NCBI GenBank assembly: GCA_017999135.1
Contig: JAGOBT010000051.1
Span: forward strand, 1 to 12,137
Reading direction: 5' to 3'
Length of the DNA: 12,137 nucleotides
Origin: Burkholderiaceae bacterium
Lineage (GTDB): Bacteria; Pseudomonadota; Gammaproteobacteria; Burkholderiales; Burkholderiaceae_C
Part shown: positions 1 through 7,002 of the stretch, one piece after another
How the letters are laid out: each line of letters begins with the position of its first letter
Position numbering within the stretch: the stretch's first letter is position 1
Translations under genes and position numbers: made by a program
The notes under the pieces: model-generated
What the model saw: only the letters and a program-made list of their open reading frames with translations
The model's database searches: none
What the model was told of the DNA's origin: nothing

Positions 1-284
1 GCGGAAAAGCGCGGCGCCGCGCCCAGTTCATGCAGCGAGATGCCCGATGTCTCGACGCTGGCCACGCAGCCGGCGCCGATCAGCAGGTCGACCAGCATGC
101 CGCTGGCCGGGTAGGCCGCGGTGGGCAGGGTGACGATGTGCAGGCCGCGCACGCCGCGGCGGATGAGGGCCATGCCCAGGCGCATCGGCACGTCGGGCTC
201 GTCGCCCTTGTGCAGGGTGATGCTGGCGCCGTCGGGCACCAGGGCGGCAAGTTGGTCGACAGTGAAGTCCATGGTGTCGGTCAT
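1..284 (-). CDS. CoA-transferase family I, subunit A (GctA-like), 3' end outside window
   Basis: The first 94 residues of a family I CoA-transferase alpha subunit are visible; the gene runs off the left edge. Seen: an N-terminal helix followed by LVPDGASITL, the usual opening of this family (the DG before the first beta strand), then an RRGVRGLHIV strand, an LLIGAGCVASV segment and VETSGISLHELGAAPRF, which resembles the glutaconate CoA-transferase A pattern of Ser-rich loop plus G-APRF. Family knowledge: such subunits pair with a subunit B, which carries the catalytic glutamate, and move CoA from a donor acyl-CoA to a free acid. Subunit B would be expected just beyond the window. ATG at 284-282 lies 14 bases after the stop of the monooxygenase-hydrolase gene, with no clear Shine-Dalgarno, so translational coupling is likely; an in-frame ATG at 272 is an alternative start. 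Inference: it activates the carboxylic acid released by the upstream fusion enzyme. Substrate cannot be told from this fragment. Confidence 0.8.
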   Translation of the reverse strand, partial: MTDTMDFTVDQLAALVPDGASITLHKGDEPDVPMRLGMALIRRGVRGLHIVTLPTAAYPASGMLVDLLIGAGCVASVETSGISLHELGAAPRFS

Positions 285-298
285 CGGCAGGTTGGTGA

Positions 299-2905
299 TC
301 AGGCTGCCACGGTGGCAGGTTGGAAGAAGCCGCGCAGCGCGGCGGCCATCTCGGCGCGCACCGGCTCGCCCGACACCACCACGTCGATCATCGTCAGCGA
401 GGTGTGGGTGTGGCCGCGCGCCGGGATGTGCTGCACCCGGTTGCCTGCGGCGGCCAGCGCCTTGGCATAGGCCACGCCATCGTCGCGCAGCGGGTCGAAC
501 TGGCCGGTGACGATGCAGGCCGGCGGCAGGCCGGCCAGGCTGGCGGCGCGCAGCGGGGCGATGCGCGGGTCGTGGCGGTCGGCCTCGTCGGCGTAGTGGT
601 CGAAGAACCACTGCATCAGCGACGCGGTCAGCACATAGCCTTCGGCGTTCTCGCGGTAGCTGGCGGTGTTGCGGTCGCCGTCGGTCACCGGGGTCAGCAG
701 CAACTGGCCGGCAATCGCCGGGCCGCCCTGGTCGCGCGCCAGCTGGCTGACCACCGCGGCCTGGTTGGCGCCGGCGCTCCAGCCCGCCACGGCGACCGGG
801 CCGGCTGCGCCGCCCAGCGAGGTGGCGTTGGTCGATACCCAGCGCAACGCGGCCATCGCGTCGTCGACCGCAGCGGGGAAGCGCGCCTCCGGCGCATGCC
901 GGTAGTCGACCGAGACGATCAGGCAGCCGCTGCGCACGCACAGGTCGCGCAGCAGCGGGTCGTCGCTGTCGTGGCTGCCCAGCACCCAGCCGCCGCCGTG
1001 GTAGTACAGCACCACCGGGTGCGGGCCGGGCGTGGCGGGGCGGTAGAGCCGGTAGTTCAACGGGCCGGCCGCGCCGGGGAAGGTGCCGTCCTTGACCTCG
1101 CCGACCGCCGGGCCAGGCGGACGCGCCGCGCTCAGCTGCGCCAGGAAGGCGCGCGCAGCGGCCGGTGGCATCGAATCGAAGGTGGGCAGGTTCATCGCCG
1201 CCAGCATGTCCAGCACCATGCCCACGTCGGGCTGCAGCTGGCGCACCAGGCCGTCGTTGCAGCGGGTGCCGGCCGGGCCGCTGCGGCGCAACCCCAGGTC
1301 GCCGCGGGCCACCACCTCGTCGCAGGCCTTGCGGTAGGCATCCACGCCGCCCACATAGGGCAGGAACACGCGCGGCTTGCCCGGCACGTTGGCGCCCATG
1401 TACCAGCTGTCGGCGCTGGGGAAGAGGGTGATCGCCGCGCAGTCCTGGCTGTGCTGCATCCATCCGGCCTCGGCCTGGGGCGTGGGCTCAATGGTGGTGA
1501 GGCCGTCGTTGCGCAGCCGCACCAGGCAGTCGCTCACCCAGTCCACATGCTGCTCGATCGACACCATCATGTTCGACAGCACCGACGGACTGCCCGGCCC
1601 GGTGATCATGAAGAAGTTGGGGAAGCCCACCGACATCAGGCCCAGGTAGGTGATCGGGCCGGCGGCCCACTTGGCCTTCAGCGTGACGCCGTCGCGGCCG
1701 GTGATGTCGACCGCCACGATGGCGCCAGTCATCGCGTCGAAGCCGGTGGCGTAGACGATGGCGTCGAAGCGCATGGCCTCGCCGCCGCAATCGATGCCGG
1801 TCTCGGTGATGCTGGTGATGGGCTGGCTGCGCAGGTCGACCAGGCGCACGTTGGGCCGGTTGTAGGTCTGGTAGTAGCCGGTGTCCAGGCAGGGGCGCTT
1901 GGTGCCGAAGTGGTGGTCCTTCGGCGCCAGCAACTCGGCCGTCTCGGGGTTGGCCACCACGGCGCGGATCTTCTCGCGCACCTTGCCGGCGACGATGGCG
2001 TTGCTGTCGGGGAACAGGATCTGGTCGGCGAACACGCCCAGGATGGGGATCAGTTCGCCGGTCTTCCATGCGGATTCGAACCGCTCGGCGTGCACGTCGG
2101 GCGGGCTGTAGCGGCCGTAGATCTGGGTGGGGGTGCTGGGCACGCCGGCACGCGACCACTTGGCCGCCAGGCGGTAGGCAGCGCGGTCGGCGTCCAGCGG
2201 CGCGCGGCGCTCGGGCGCCACCGGGCCGTTGCCGGCGGGGATGGAGTAATTGGGCGTGCGCTGGAACACCGTGAGCTGTGCCGCCTGCTCGGCGATCAGC
2301 GGGATCGACTGCACGCCCGACGAGCCGGTGCCGATCACCGCCACCCGCTGGCCGGTGAAATCCACCCCCTGGTGCGGCCAGCGGCCGGTGGAATACACCG
2401 GGCCCTGGAAGCGGCCGGCGCCGGGGATGTCGGGCGCCTTGGGCACCGACAGGCAACCGCTGGCCATGATGAGGTGCTGGGCGCTGATGCTGGCGTCGGT
2501 GCTGGTGCGGATGCGCCAGCGGTTGGCGGCGGCGTCCCAGTGCGCGGCTTCCACCTTGGTGTTGAAGTCAATGTCGCGGCGCAGGTCGTAGCGGTCGGCC
2601 ACGAACTGGGCGTAGCGCAGGATCTCGGGCTGGGTGGCGTATTTCTCCGACCAGGTCCAGGCGGTTTCCAGGTCGGGGTCGAAGCTGTAGGTGTAATCCG
2701 TGGTGGGGATGTCGCAGCGCGCGCCGGGGTAGCGGTTCCAGTACCAGGTGCCGCCCACGTCACCGGCAGTTTCCAGCACCCGCACGCTGAACCCCAGCCC
2801 GCGCAGCTTGTGCAGCAGGTACAGGCCGGCAAAGCCGGCACCCACCACCACCACGTCCACATCGGCGGCCCGTGCGCCGCCTGCTGTTGCCCTGGAATCG
2901 GTCAT
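299..2905 (-). CDS. Baeyer-Villiger monooxygenase fused to HSL-type alpha/beta-hydrolase (esterase)
   Basis: An 868-residue two-enzyme fusion. Residues about 1-540 are a type I Baeyer-Villiger monooxygenase (FAD, NADPH and O2; ketone to ester or lactone). Seen: FAD Rossmann motif GAGFAG (22-27), the second family fingerprint [15 protein letters not shown] (51-65), NADPH Rossmann motif GTGSSG (192-197), KRP with R337 where the peroxyflavin-stabilising arginine is expected, YATGFD (385-390) and W501-Y-M-G. The main fingerprint F-x-G-x3-H-x3-W-P is [12 protein letters not shown] (166-177), with Ser172 in place of His. Residues about 555-868 are a full hormone-sensitive-lipase-family esterase with cap helices: oxyanion motif HGGGW (636-640), nucleophile elbow GWSAG (Ser710; Trp replaces the usual Asp), acid DPLRD (Asp804), and His832 or His834 in GHTHTS. 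The frame is open throughout, so this is one polypeptide. Start ATG 2905 has AGGAGA five bases upstream. The same frame stays open further upstream, but that part is antisense to the heme-sensor gene and is not family-like. No signal peptide; cytoplasmic. The CoA-transferase follows in the same operon. Confidence 0.93.
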   Translation of the reverse strand: MTDSRATAGGARAADVDVVVVGAGFAGLYLLHKLRGLGFSVRVLETAGDVGGTWYWNRYPGARCDIPTTDYTYSFDPDLETAWTWSEKYATQPEILRYAQFVADRYDLRRDIDFNTKVEAAHWDAAANRWRIRTSTDASISAQHLIMASGCLSVPKAPDIPGAGRFQGPVYSTGRWPHQGVDFTGQRVAVIGTGSSGVQSIPLIAEQAAQLTVFQRTPNYSIPAGNGPVAPERRAPLDADRAAYRLAAKWSRAGVPSTPTQIYGRYSPPDVHAERFESAWKTGELIPILGVFADQILFPDSNAIVAGKVREKIRAVVANPETAELLAPKDHHFGTKRPCLDTGYYQTYNRPNVRLVDLRSQPITSITETGIDCGGEAMRFDAIVYATGFDAMTGAIVAVDITGRDGVTLKAKWAAGPITYLGLMSVGFPNFFMITGPGSPSVLSNMMVSIEQHVDWVSDCLVRLRNDGLTTIEPTPQAEAGWMQHSQDCAAITLFPSADSWYMGANVPGKPRVFLPYVGGVDAYRKACDEVVARGDLGLRRSGPAGTRCNDGLVRQLQPDVGMVLDMLAAMNLPTFDSMPPAAARAFLAQLSAARPPGPAVGEVKDGTFPGAAGPLNYRLYRPATPGPHPVVLYYHGGGWVLGSHDSDDPLLRDLCVRSGCLIVSVDYRHAPEARFPAAVDDAMAALRWVSTNATSLGGAAGPVAVAGWSAGANQAAVVSQLARDQGGPAIAGQLLLTPVTDGDRNTASYRENAEGYVLTASLMQWFFDHYADEADRHDPRIAPLRAASLAGLPPACIVTGQFDPLRDDGVAYAKALAAAGNRVQHIPARGHTHTSLTMIDVVVSGEPVRAEMAAALRGFFQPATVAA

Positions 2906-3109
2906 CGCTGTCTCCTGCTGGTGTGTCGGCGCGCCGCGCCGGGGCGTTCTTGCAGCGATGTTGCATGGGGTGCGTGCACCAGCGTGCGGCGGTTTTCCCG
3001 CATGCCGCCGGGCAAGACTGCGCCGCTCTGGTGCAGCGGCGCGCATCAGCGACTTGCGTGAGAATGCGCGCTGAAAAAGGGGCCGGCCAGGCCACGAAGG
3101 GGTGTGTCG
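2906..3109. promoter_or_regulatory. Divergent promoter region between the monooxygenase and heme-sensor genes
   Basis: These 204 bases separate divergently read genes and must hold both promoters unless transcription starts further out. Seen: an inverted repeat GGTGC-GT-GCACC at 2969-2980, and just beside it (towards the monooxygenase) a direct repeat TTGCA at 2950-2954 and 2961-2965, one helical turn (11 bases) apart. On the plus strand TGAGAAT (3059-3065) resembles an extended -10 element, but no convincing -35 sits upstream of it. The repeats are reasonable operator candidates for a regulator of the ketone-degradation operon; no regulator gene is present in the window. All of this is weak positional evidence. 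Confidence 0.35.
3096..3102 (+). promoter_or_regulatory. Ribosome binding site deciding the heme-sensor start
   Basis: GAAGGGG ends seven bases before ATG 3110. An upstream in-frame GTG at 3104 would leave only one base to this site, so ATG 3110 is preferred. Confidence 0.6.
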
Positions 3110-3982
3110 ATGAAGCTGCTGGTCAAGTTCAATCTGATCTTCGTGGGCGTGGTGACGGTGGGCATCGCCATCAGCGGCTGGATCACCCGCGACCTGCTGC
3201 AGGCCAACGCGCGCGAAGAGGTGCAGAACAACGCCCGCCTGCTGATGGAGAGCGCGTCCGCGGTGCGCGGCTACACCGCCGGCCAGATCACCAAGCTGCT
3301 GCAGGCGCAGATGCAGCAGGAATTCCTGCCCCAGGCGGTGCCCAGCTATTCGGCCACCGAGGTGCAGAACGCGCTGCACGCCAAGTACCCCGAATACGCC
3401 TACAAGGAAGCCACGCTCAACCCCACCAACCCGCGTGACCGCGCCGTGGGCTGGGAGGTCGACATCGTCAGCCACTTCCGCAATGCGGCCGACTTGAAGG
3501 AATTCGTCGGCCAGCGTGACACGCCGTCGGGCCCGTCGCTGTACGTGGCGCGGCCGCTGCGCATCACCAACCCGGCGTGCCTGCAGTGCCACAGCAGCGT
3601 GGAGGCTGCGCCCAAGACCATGGTGGCCAAGTACGGCCCGGCCAACGGCTTCGGCTGGCAGCTCAACGAGGTGGTGGGCGCGCAGATCGTGTCGGTGCCG
3701 ATGGACGTGCCGCTGGCGCGTGCCGAGCGCTCGTTCCATGTGTTCATCGGCTCGCTGGTGGGCGTGTTCGCGGTGGTCGGCCTGTTGCTGAACCTGATGA
3801 TCTGGAAGGTGGTGGTGCAGCCCGTCACCCGGCTGTCGGCGCTGGCCGACCGGGTCAGCCAGGGTGACCTGGCCGCGCCCGAATTCGCCAGCGGCAGCCG
3901 CGACGAGATCGGCGTGCTGGCCGCCAGCTTCGCCCGCATGCGCGCCAGCGTGGTGCAGGCGATGAAGATGCTGGACGACTGA
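3110..3982 (+). CDS. Membrane-bound c-type heme sensor, Tll0287-like (DUF3365) plus HAMP
   Basis: A 290-residue sensor. Seen: short N-terminus, first membrane helix at about 7-26, an extracytoplasmic domain of about 185 residues ending in the c-type heme motif CLQCH (C157, C160, H161) set in [12 protein letters not shown], a second membrane helix at about 212-232, then a HAMP domain (about 231-283: VVVQPVTRL, then [13 protein letters not shown]). Family knowledge: Tll0287/DUF3365 domains bind covalent heme and are proposed periplasmic redox or ligand sensors, usually attached to histidine kinase, GGDEF or methyl-accepting output domains. Here the protein stops right after HAMP, with only MKMLDD beyond, so no output domain is present. 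The two heme-motif cysteines are the only ones, so a cysteine distal heme ligand as described for Tll0287 is not possible; His90, His122 or a Met could serve. The Ser/Thr kinase gene begins 34 bases downstream and is the likely partner (inference). Confidence 0.88.
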   Translation: MKLLVKFNLIFVGVVTVGIAISGWITRDLLQANAREEVQNNARLLMESASAVRGYTAGQITKLLQAQMQQEFLPQAVPSYSATEVQNALHAKYPEYAYKEATLNPTNPRDRAVGWEVDIVSHFRNAADLKEFVGQRDTPSGPSLYVARPLRITNPACLQCHSSVEAAPKTMVAKYGPANGFGWQLNEVVGAQIVSVPMDVPLARAERSFHVFIGSLVGVFAVVGLLLNLMIWKVVVQPVTRLSALADRVSQGDLAAPEFASGSRDEIGVLAASFARMRASVVQAMKMLDD

Positions 3983-4016
3983 TCCGTTCGGCACACCCGC
4001 CTGCCCAACTGCACCC

Positions 4017-5504
4017 ATGGCCCATCCGGAACGCCTCGGCAAATACCGCGTCACCGGCGTGCTCGGCGAGGGCGCGATGGGCATCGTCTACAAGGGCTTC
4101 GACCCCGACATCCGCCGCGAGGTGGCCATCAAGACGATGCGCGTGGCGGCCGACGCCGACGCCGGGCAGGGCGTGTCGTATGCCGACCGCTTCCGCAACG
4201 AGGCGCAGGCCGCCGGCCGGCTGCAGCACCCGGGCATCGTGGCGGTGTACGACTTCGGCCGCGACGCCGGTGTCGACTACATCGCGATGGAATACGTGCG
4301 CGGCAACACGCTGAGCCGTTACATCACCCAGGCCATCAGCGAGCAGCTGGACATCAACGACGACGACGTGGCCAGCATCATCGGCCAGCTGCTCGAGGCG
4401 CTGGACCATGCGCATGCGCAGGGCGTCTGGCACCGCGACATCAAGCCGTCGAACCTGATCATCACGCCCACTGGCAAGGTGAAGGTGTCGGACTTCGGCA
4501 TCGCCCGCATCGAGAACGCCGACCTCACCCAGGCCGCCAGCCTGATCGGCACGCCGGCCTACATGGCGCCCGAGCGCTTCCAGGGCCTGCCCATGGACCG
4601 GCGTGTCGACCTGTACGCCACCGGCGTGGTGCTCTACCAGATGCTGACCGGCCGGGTGCCGTTCAGCGGCCCGCCCGAAGCCATCATGTACAAGGCGGTG
4701 CACGAGCCGCTGGTGCTGCCGTCACGCCTGCCTGGCCTGGCCCGACTGGCCCCGTATGACGACCTGCTGACCCGCGCCCTGGCCAAGCGCGCCGAAGACC
4801 GTTTCGCCAACGCGGTGCAGTTCATGGACGCGCTGGAAGCCGCGATGGGCCGGCTGCACCCCGACAGCATCAGCAACGCCACCATCACCGCGCTGATGCC
4901 GCAGGCCCTGGTGGCCCCGGGCGACCTGGCCACCAATTCCAGCCTGCCCACCGGCTTCAGCGCCGACGACCTGGCCCAGGCCGCGGCCCGGCTGTCGCGC
5001 CACGTGGGGCCGATGGCGCAGGTGATGGTCAAGCGCGTGGCGCGCGGCTGCTCCGATCTGCCCACGCTGTATGCCCGCCTGGCCGAGCAGGTGACCGACC
5101 CCAACGCCCGCCTGGCCTTCGAGCAGGAGGCGGCCACGCTGGCCACCGGCACCGGCCGCCCGGGGGCCACCGGCACGGGCAGCCGGGCGCCATCGCCCAC
5201 CAACACCGGTCTGCGGGGGGCGCCACCCACGAACACGGGCACGGCGTCTGCGCGCCATCCCACCCAGCCTGCACCCACCAACACCGGCGGCAGCGCGGGC
5301 CTGGCACCGCCCAGCGCTGCCGTGGTGGACGCGGCGCAGCGCCTGCTGGCGCGCCAGATCGGGCCGATCGCCACCCTGGTGGTCAAGAAGGCCCTGGCCG
5401 CCGCGCCGCAGCGCGATGCCTTCATCCAGCGCCTGGCCCTGGCGGTGGACGACCCCGCCGCCCGCGCCCGCCTGGTCGACGAACTGCGGCGCCTGCCGCC
5501 CTGA
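4017..5504 (+). CDS. Soluble Hanks-type Ser/Thr protein kinase with duplicated C-terminal module
   Basis: A 495-residue protein kinase of the PknB type. Seen: kinase domain about 8-280 with glycine loop GEGAMG (17-22), VAIK lysine 39, catalytic loop HRDIKPSN (Asp141, Lys143, Asn146), DFG (159-161), activation segment with Thr179, and APE (184-186); all key residues are intact and it is an RD kinase. There is no membrane helix, unlike classical PknB with PASTA repeats. Residues 317-371 and 434-490 are two copies of one helical module ([11 protein letters not shown] versus [11 protein letters not shown]; ungapped, about 16 of 44 identical at residues 322-365), joined by a Thr/Asn/Gly/Pro-rich linker with PTNTG at 394, 404 and 420. 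I cannot name the module with certainty. ATG 4017 lacks a clear Shine-Dalgarno, but the kinase core begins at residue 8, so a later start is excluded. It follows the heme sensor by 34 bases and precedes lpxC by 48. Likely role: phosphorylation output for the sensor (inference); targets unknown. Confidence 0.93.
   Translation: MAHPERLGKYRVTGVLGEGAMGIVYKGFDPDIRREVAIKTMRVAADADAGQGVSYADRFRNEAQAAGRLQHPGIVAVYDFGRDAGVDYIAMEYVRGNTLSRYITQAISEQLDINDDDVASIIGQLLEALDHAHAQGVWHRDIKPSNLIITPTGKVKVSDFGIARIENADLTQAASLIGTPAYMAPERFQGLPMDRRVDLYATGVVLYQMLTGRVPFSGPPEAIMYKAVHEPLVLPSRLPGLARLAPYDDLLTRALAKRAEDRFANAVQFMDALEAAMGRLHPDSISNATITALMPQALVAPGDLATNSSLPTGFSADDLAQAAARLSRHVGPMAQVMVKRVARGCSDLPTLYARLAEQVTDPNARLAFEQEAATLATGTGRPGATGTGSRAPSPTNTGLRGAPPTNTGTASARHPTQPAPTNTGGSAGLAPPSAAVVDAAQRLLARQIGPIATLVVKKALAAAPQRDAFIQRLALAVDDPAARARLVDELRRLPP
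5196..5287 (+). repeat. Three PTNTG-coding repeats in the kinase linker
   Basis: The 14-base unit CCCACCAACACCGG occurs exactly at 5196-5209 and 5274-5287, and in a variant form at 5226-5239. All three are in the same frame and encode PTNTG. They lie in the disordered-looking linker between the two C-terminal modules of the kinase. The variant copy differs at the third and wobble-type positions, which suggests that the peptide rather than the DNA is being kept. Confidence 0.7.
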
Positions 5505-5552
5505 CGGCTGCCCCGGCTGGCTGCCGCGCAGTTGCAGGACAATGCAGGGCCC

Positions 5553-6488
5553 ATGCTGCAGCAACGCACCCTTCGATCCATCACCCGCGCCGTCGGCGTG
5601 GGCATGCACAGCGGCCAGAAGGTGGAGCTCACCCTGCGCCCCGCCGCGCCCGACACCGGCATCGTCTTTCGCCGCGTCGACCTGGCCGTGCCGGTGGAGA
5701 TTCCGGTGCGCTGCGACGCGGTCAGCGACACCCGCATGGCCAGCACCATCTCGGCCGGCGGTGACCCCGGCGCGCCCAAGGTGCAGACCATCGAGCACTT
5801 CATGAGCGCCTGCTGCGGTCTGGGGCTGGACAACCTGCAGGTCGACATCACGGCCGATGAGGTGCCCATCCTCGACGGATCGGCCGCCAGCTTCGTGTTC
5901 CTGCTGCAGAGCGCGGGCATCGTGCTGCAGGACGCGCCCAAGCGCTTCCTGCGGGTGAAGGAGGTGGTGGAGGTGCGCCAGGGCGAAGGCAAGCGCCTGA
6001 TGTGGGCCCGGCTGGAGCCGTACCACGGCTTCAAGCTCAGCTTCGAGATTCATTTCGGCCACCCGGCGGTCGACGCCACCGGCCAGCGCGTCACCTTCGA
6101 CATGGGCTCGGGCCGCTACAAGCGCGACATCGCCCGCGCCCGCACCTTCGGCTTCACCAAGGACGTGGAGGCCATGCGCTCGCGCGGGCTCACCCTGGGC
6201 GGCAGCATGGACAACGCCATCGTGGTCGACGACAGCCGGGTGCTGAATGCCGACGGCCTGCGCTACGACGATGAATTCGCCAAGCACAAGATCCTGGACG
6301 CCATCGGCGACCTGTACAACGCCGGCCACCCGATGCTGGCGCACTACACCGCCTACAAGAGCGGCCATGCGCTGAACAACCTGCTGCTGCGCGAACTGCT
6401 GTCGCGGCCATCGGCCTGGGACCTCGTCACCTTCGACAACGCGGCCGACGCGCCTGCCGGCTTTGCCGAGCTGGCGCCGGCCTGGTGA
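5553..6488 (+). CDS. lpxC: UDP-3-O-acyl-N-acetylglucosamine deacetylase
   Basis: LpxC, 311 residues, the zinc-dependent deacetylase of the first committed step of lipid A synthesis, cytoplasmic. Seen: N-terminal [10 protein letters not shown] matching the usual MIKQRTLK opening, TIEHFMSA with Glu81 (catalytic base) and His82 (zinc), [11 protein letters not shown] (108-118), RARTFGF (195-201), [13 protein letters not shown] (215-227), the zinc ligands His245 and Asp249 in [10 protein letters not shown], and KSGHALNN with His272 (catalytic). Full length relative to E. coli LpxC (305). Start: ATG 5553 fits the family N-terminus; a TTG at 5532 would add seven unrelated residues. The Shine-Dalgarno is poor (AGGG four bases upstream). 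In many beta- and gammaproteobacteria lpxC follows ftsZ at the end of the division/cell-wall cluster; here the upstream neighbour is a Ser/Thr kinase, so it has been separated from that cluster. Confidence 0.97.
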   Translation: MLQQRTLRSITRAVGVGMHSGQKVELTLRPAAPDTGIVFRRVDLAVPVEIPVRCDAVSDTRMASTISAGGDPGAPKVQTIEHFMSACCGLGLDNLQVDITADEVPILDGSAASFVFLLQSAGIVLQDAPKRFLRVKEVVEVRQGEGKRLMWARLEPYHGFKLSFEIHFGHPAVDATGQRVTFDMGSGRYKRDIARARTFGFTKDVEAMRSRGLTLGGSMDNAIVVDDSRVLNADGLRYDDEFAKHKILDAIGDLYNAGHPMLAHYTAYKSGHALNNLLLRELLSRPSAWDLVTFDNAADAPAGFAELAPAW

Positions 6489-6507
6489 TCCAGGGGAGCA
6501 CGCGGCC

Positions 6508-6693
6508 ATGCTGATCTTCCGCCTCGTCTTCGGCCTGCTGCTGCTGGCCAGCCTGCTGTGCTTTGCCATGTCCATCGGCACCGGCCAAGTGGTGTGGCGC
6601 CGGCGCGGCATGGTGGTGCTGAAGTGGGCATTGCTGGCGGCGCTGGGCTTTTTCGGCGTGCTGATCCTCGAGCGCCTGGCGCTGATGCTGTAG
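6508..6693 (+). CDS. Small two-helix membrane protein A (61 residues)
   Basis: Unrecognised family. Seen: helix about 3-23, a short loop with basic RRR (31-33), second helix about 36-61; a hairpin with both ends probably on the same side and the basic loop in the cytoplasm by the positive-inside rule. A good Shine-Dalgarno AGGGGAGC (6492-6499) eight bases before ATG 6508 decides the start; the frame is open further back, but only inside lpxC. It begins 19 bases after lpxC and ends 11 bases before a second small membrane protein with which it aligns without gaps. Function unknown. The location suggests co-transcription with lpxC and perhaps an envelope role (inference only). Confidence 0.72.
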   Translation: MLIFRLVFGLLLLASLLCFAMSIGTGQVVWRRRGMVVLKWALLAALGFFGVLILERLALML

Positions 6694-6704
6694 CCTTTGC
6701 GCCC

Positions 6705-6914
6705 ATGACTGTGCTGTTCTGGGTGGGTGGGGTGCTGCTGGCGTTGACGGCGTTGCCGGCGACTCTGTTCTTCGGTTTGCACCTGGCCACCGGCGAGCCG
6801 GTGCCCCTGGCCCGTGCCAAGGCCTTCTACCACTGGGCCGTGGTGGTGTTTCTCGGCACCTTCGACGTCGCCATCTTCACCAAGGTGATCCAGGGGATCC
6901 TGTTGTTCTGGTAG
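6705..6914 (+). CDS. Small two-helix membrane protein B (69 residues)
   Basis: Unrecognised family. Seen: helix about 3-27, a polar loop HLATGEPVPLARAK, helix about 41-68, ending in LLFW. Shifted by four residues it aligns without gaps to the preceding 61-residue protein: shared T-G in the loop, R four residues after a shared V, W-A at the head of helix 2, then L-G-x-F-x-V-x-I, about 15 identities in 57 positions. No clear Shine-Dalgarno; ATG 6705 is 11 bases after the previous stop, so translation may be coupled. Function unknown. Confidence 0.68.
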   Translation: MTVLFWVGGVLLALTALPATLFFGLHLATGEPVPLARAKAFYHWAVVVFLGTFDVAIFTKVIQGILLFW

Positions 6915-6984
6915 CGGGCCCGTCGCCGGCCTGTCAACCGACATCACCGGCAGGGGGCATCCGTGCTGCGTGCCGTCGACGCAA

Positions 6985-6994
6985 AGAGGGGGGA
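6985..6994 (+). promoter_or_regulatory. Ribosome binding site deciding the peptidase start
   Basis: AGAGGGGGGA lies eight bases before ATG 7003. It supports that start over the in-frame GTG at 6970, which would put 11 residues ahead of an otherwise normal signal peptide. Confidence 0.6.
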
Positions 6995-7002
6995 CTTTCC
7001 GC

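Noticed and set aside
3005..3030. Sigma-54-like GGCGCAGTCTTGC on the minus strand upstream of the monooxygenase
   Set aside because: Spacing between GG and GC is one base shorter than the required N10, so it does not fit the consensus.
320..3061. A 913-codon open frame on the plus strand opposite the monooxygenase-hydrolase gene
   Set aside because: Its translation is a run of Ala/Gly/Arg/His/Val with no family motif, as expected for the antisense of GC-rich coding DNA; the minus-strand frame carries every enzyme motif.
2906..4084. Upstream extension of the monooxygenase-hydrolase frame by 393 codons
   Set aside because: It is antisense to the heme sensor, His/Arg-rich and without domains. 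ATG 2905 with AGGAGA and the family N-terminus is the true start.
6484..6897. A 14-base exact repeat (GGTGATCCAGGGGA) at 6484-6497 and 6884-6897, exactly 400 bases apart
   Set aside because: One copy spans the lpxC stop and ribosome site and the other is coding; one such match is not surprising by chance in a 12 kb GC-rich window.
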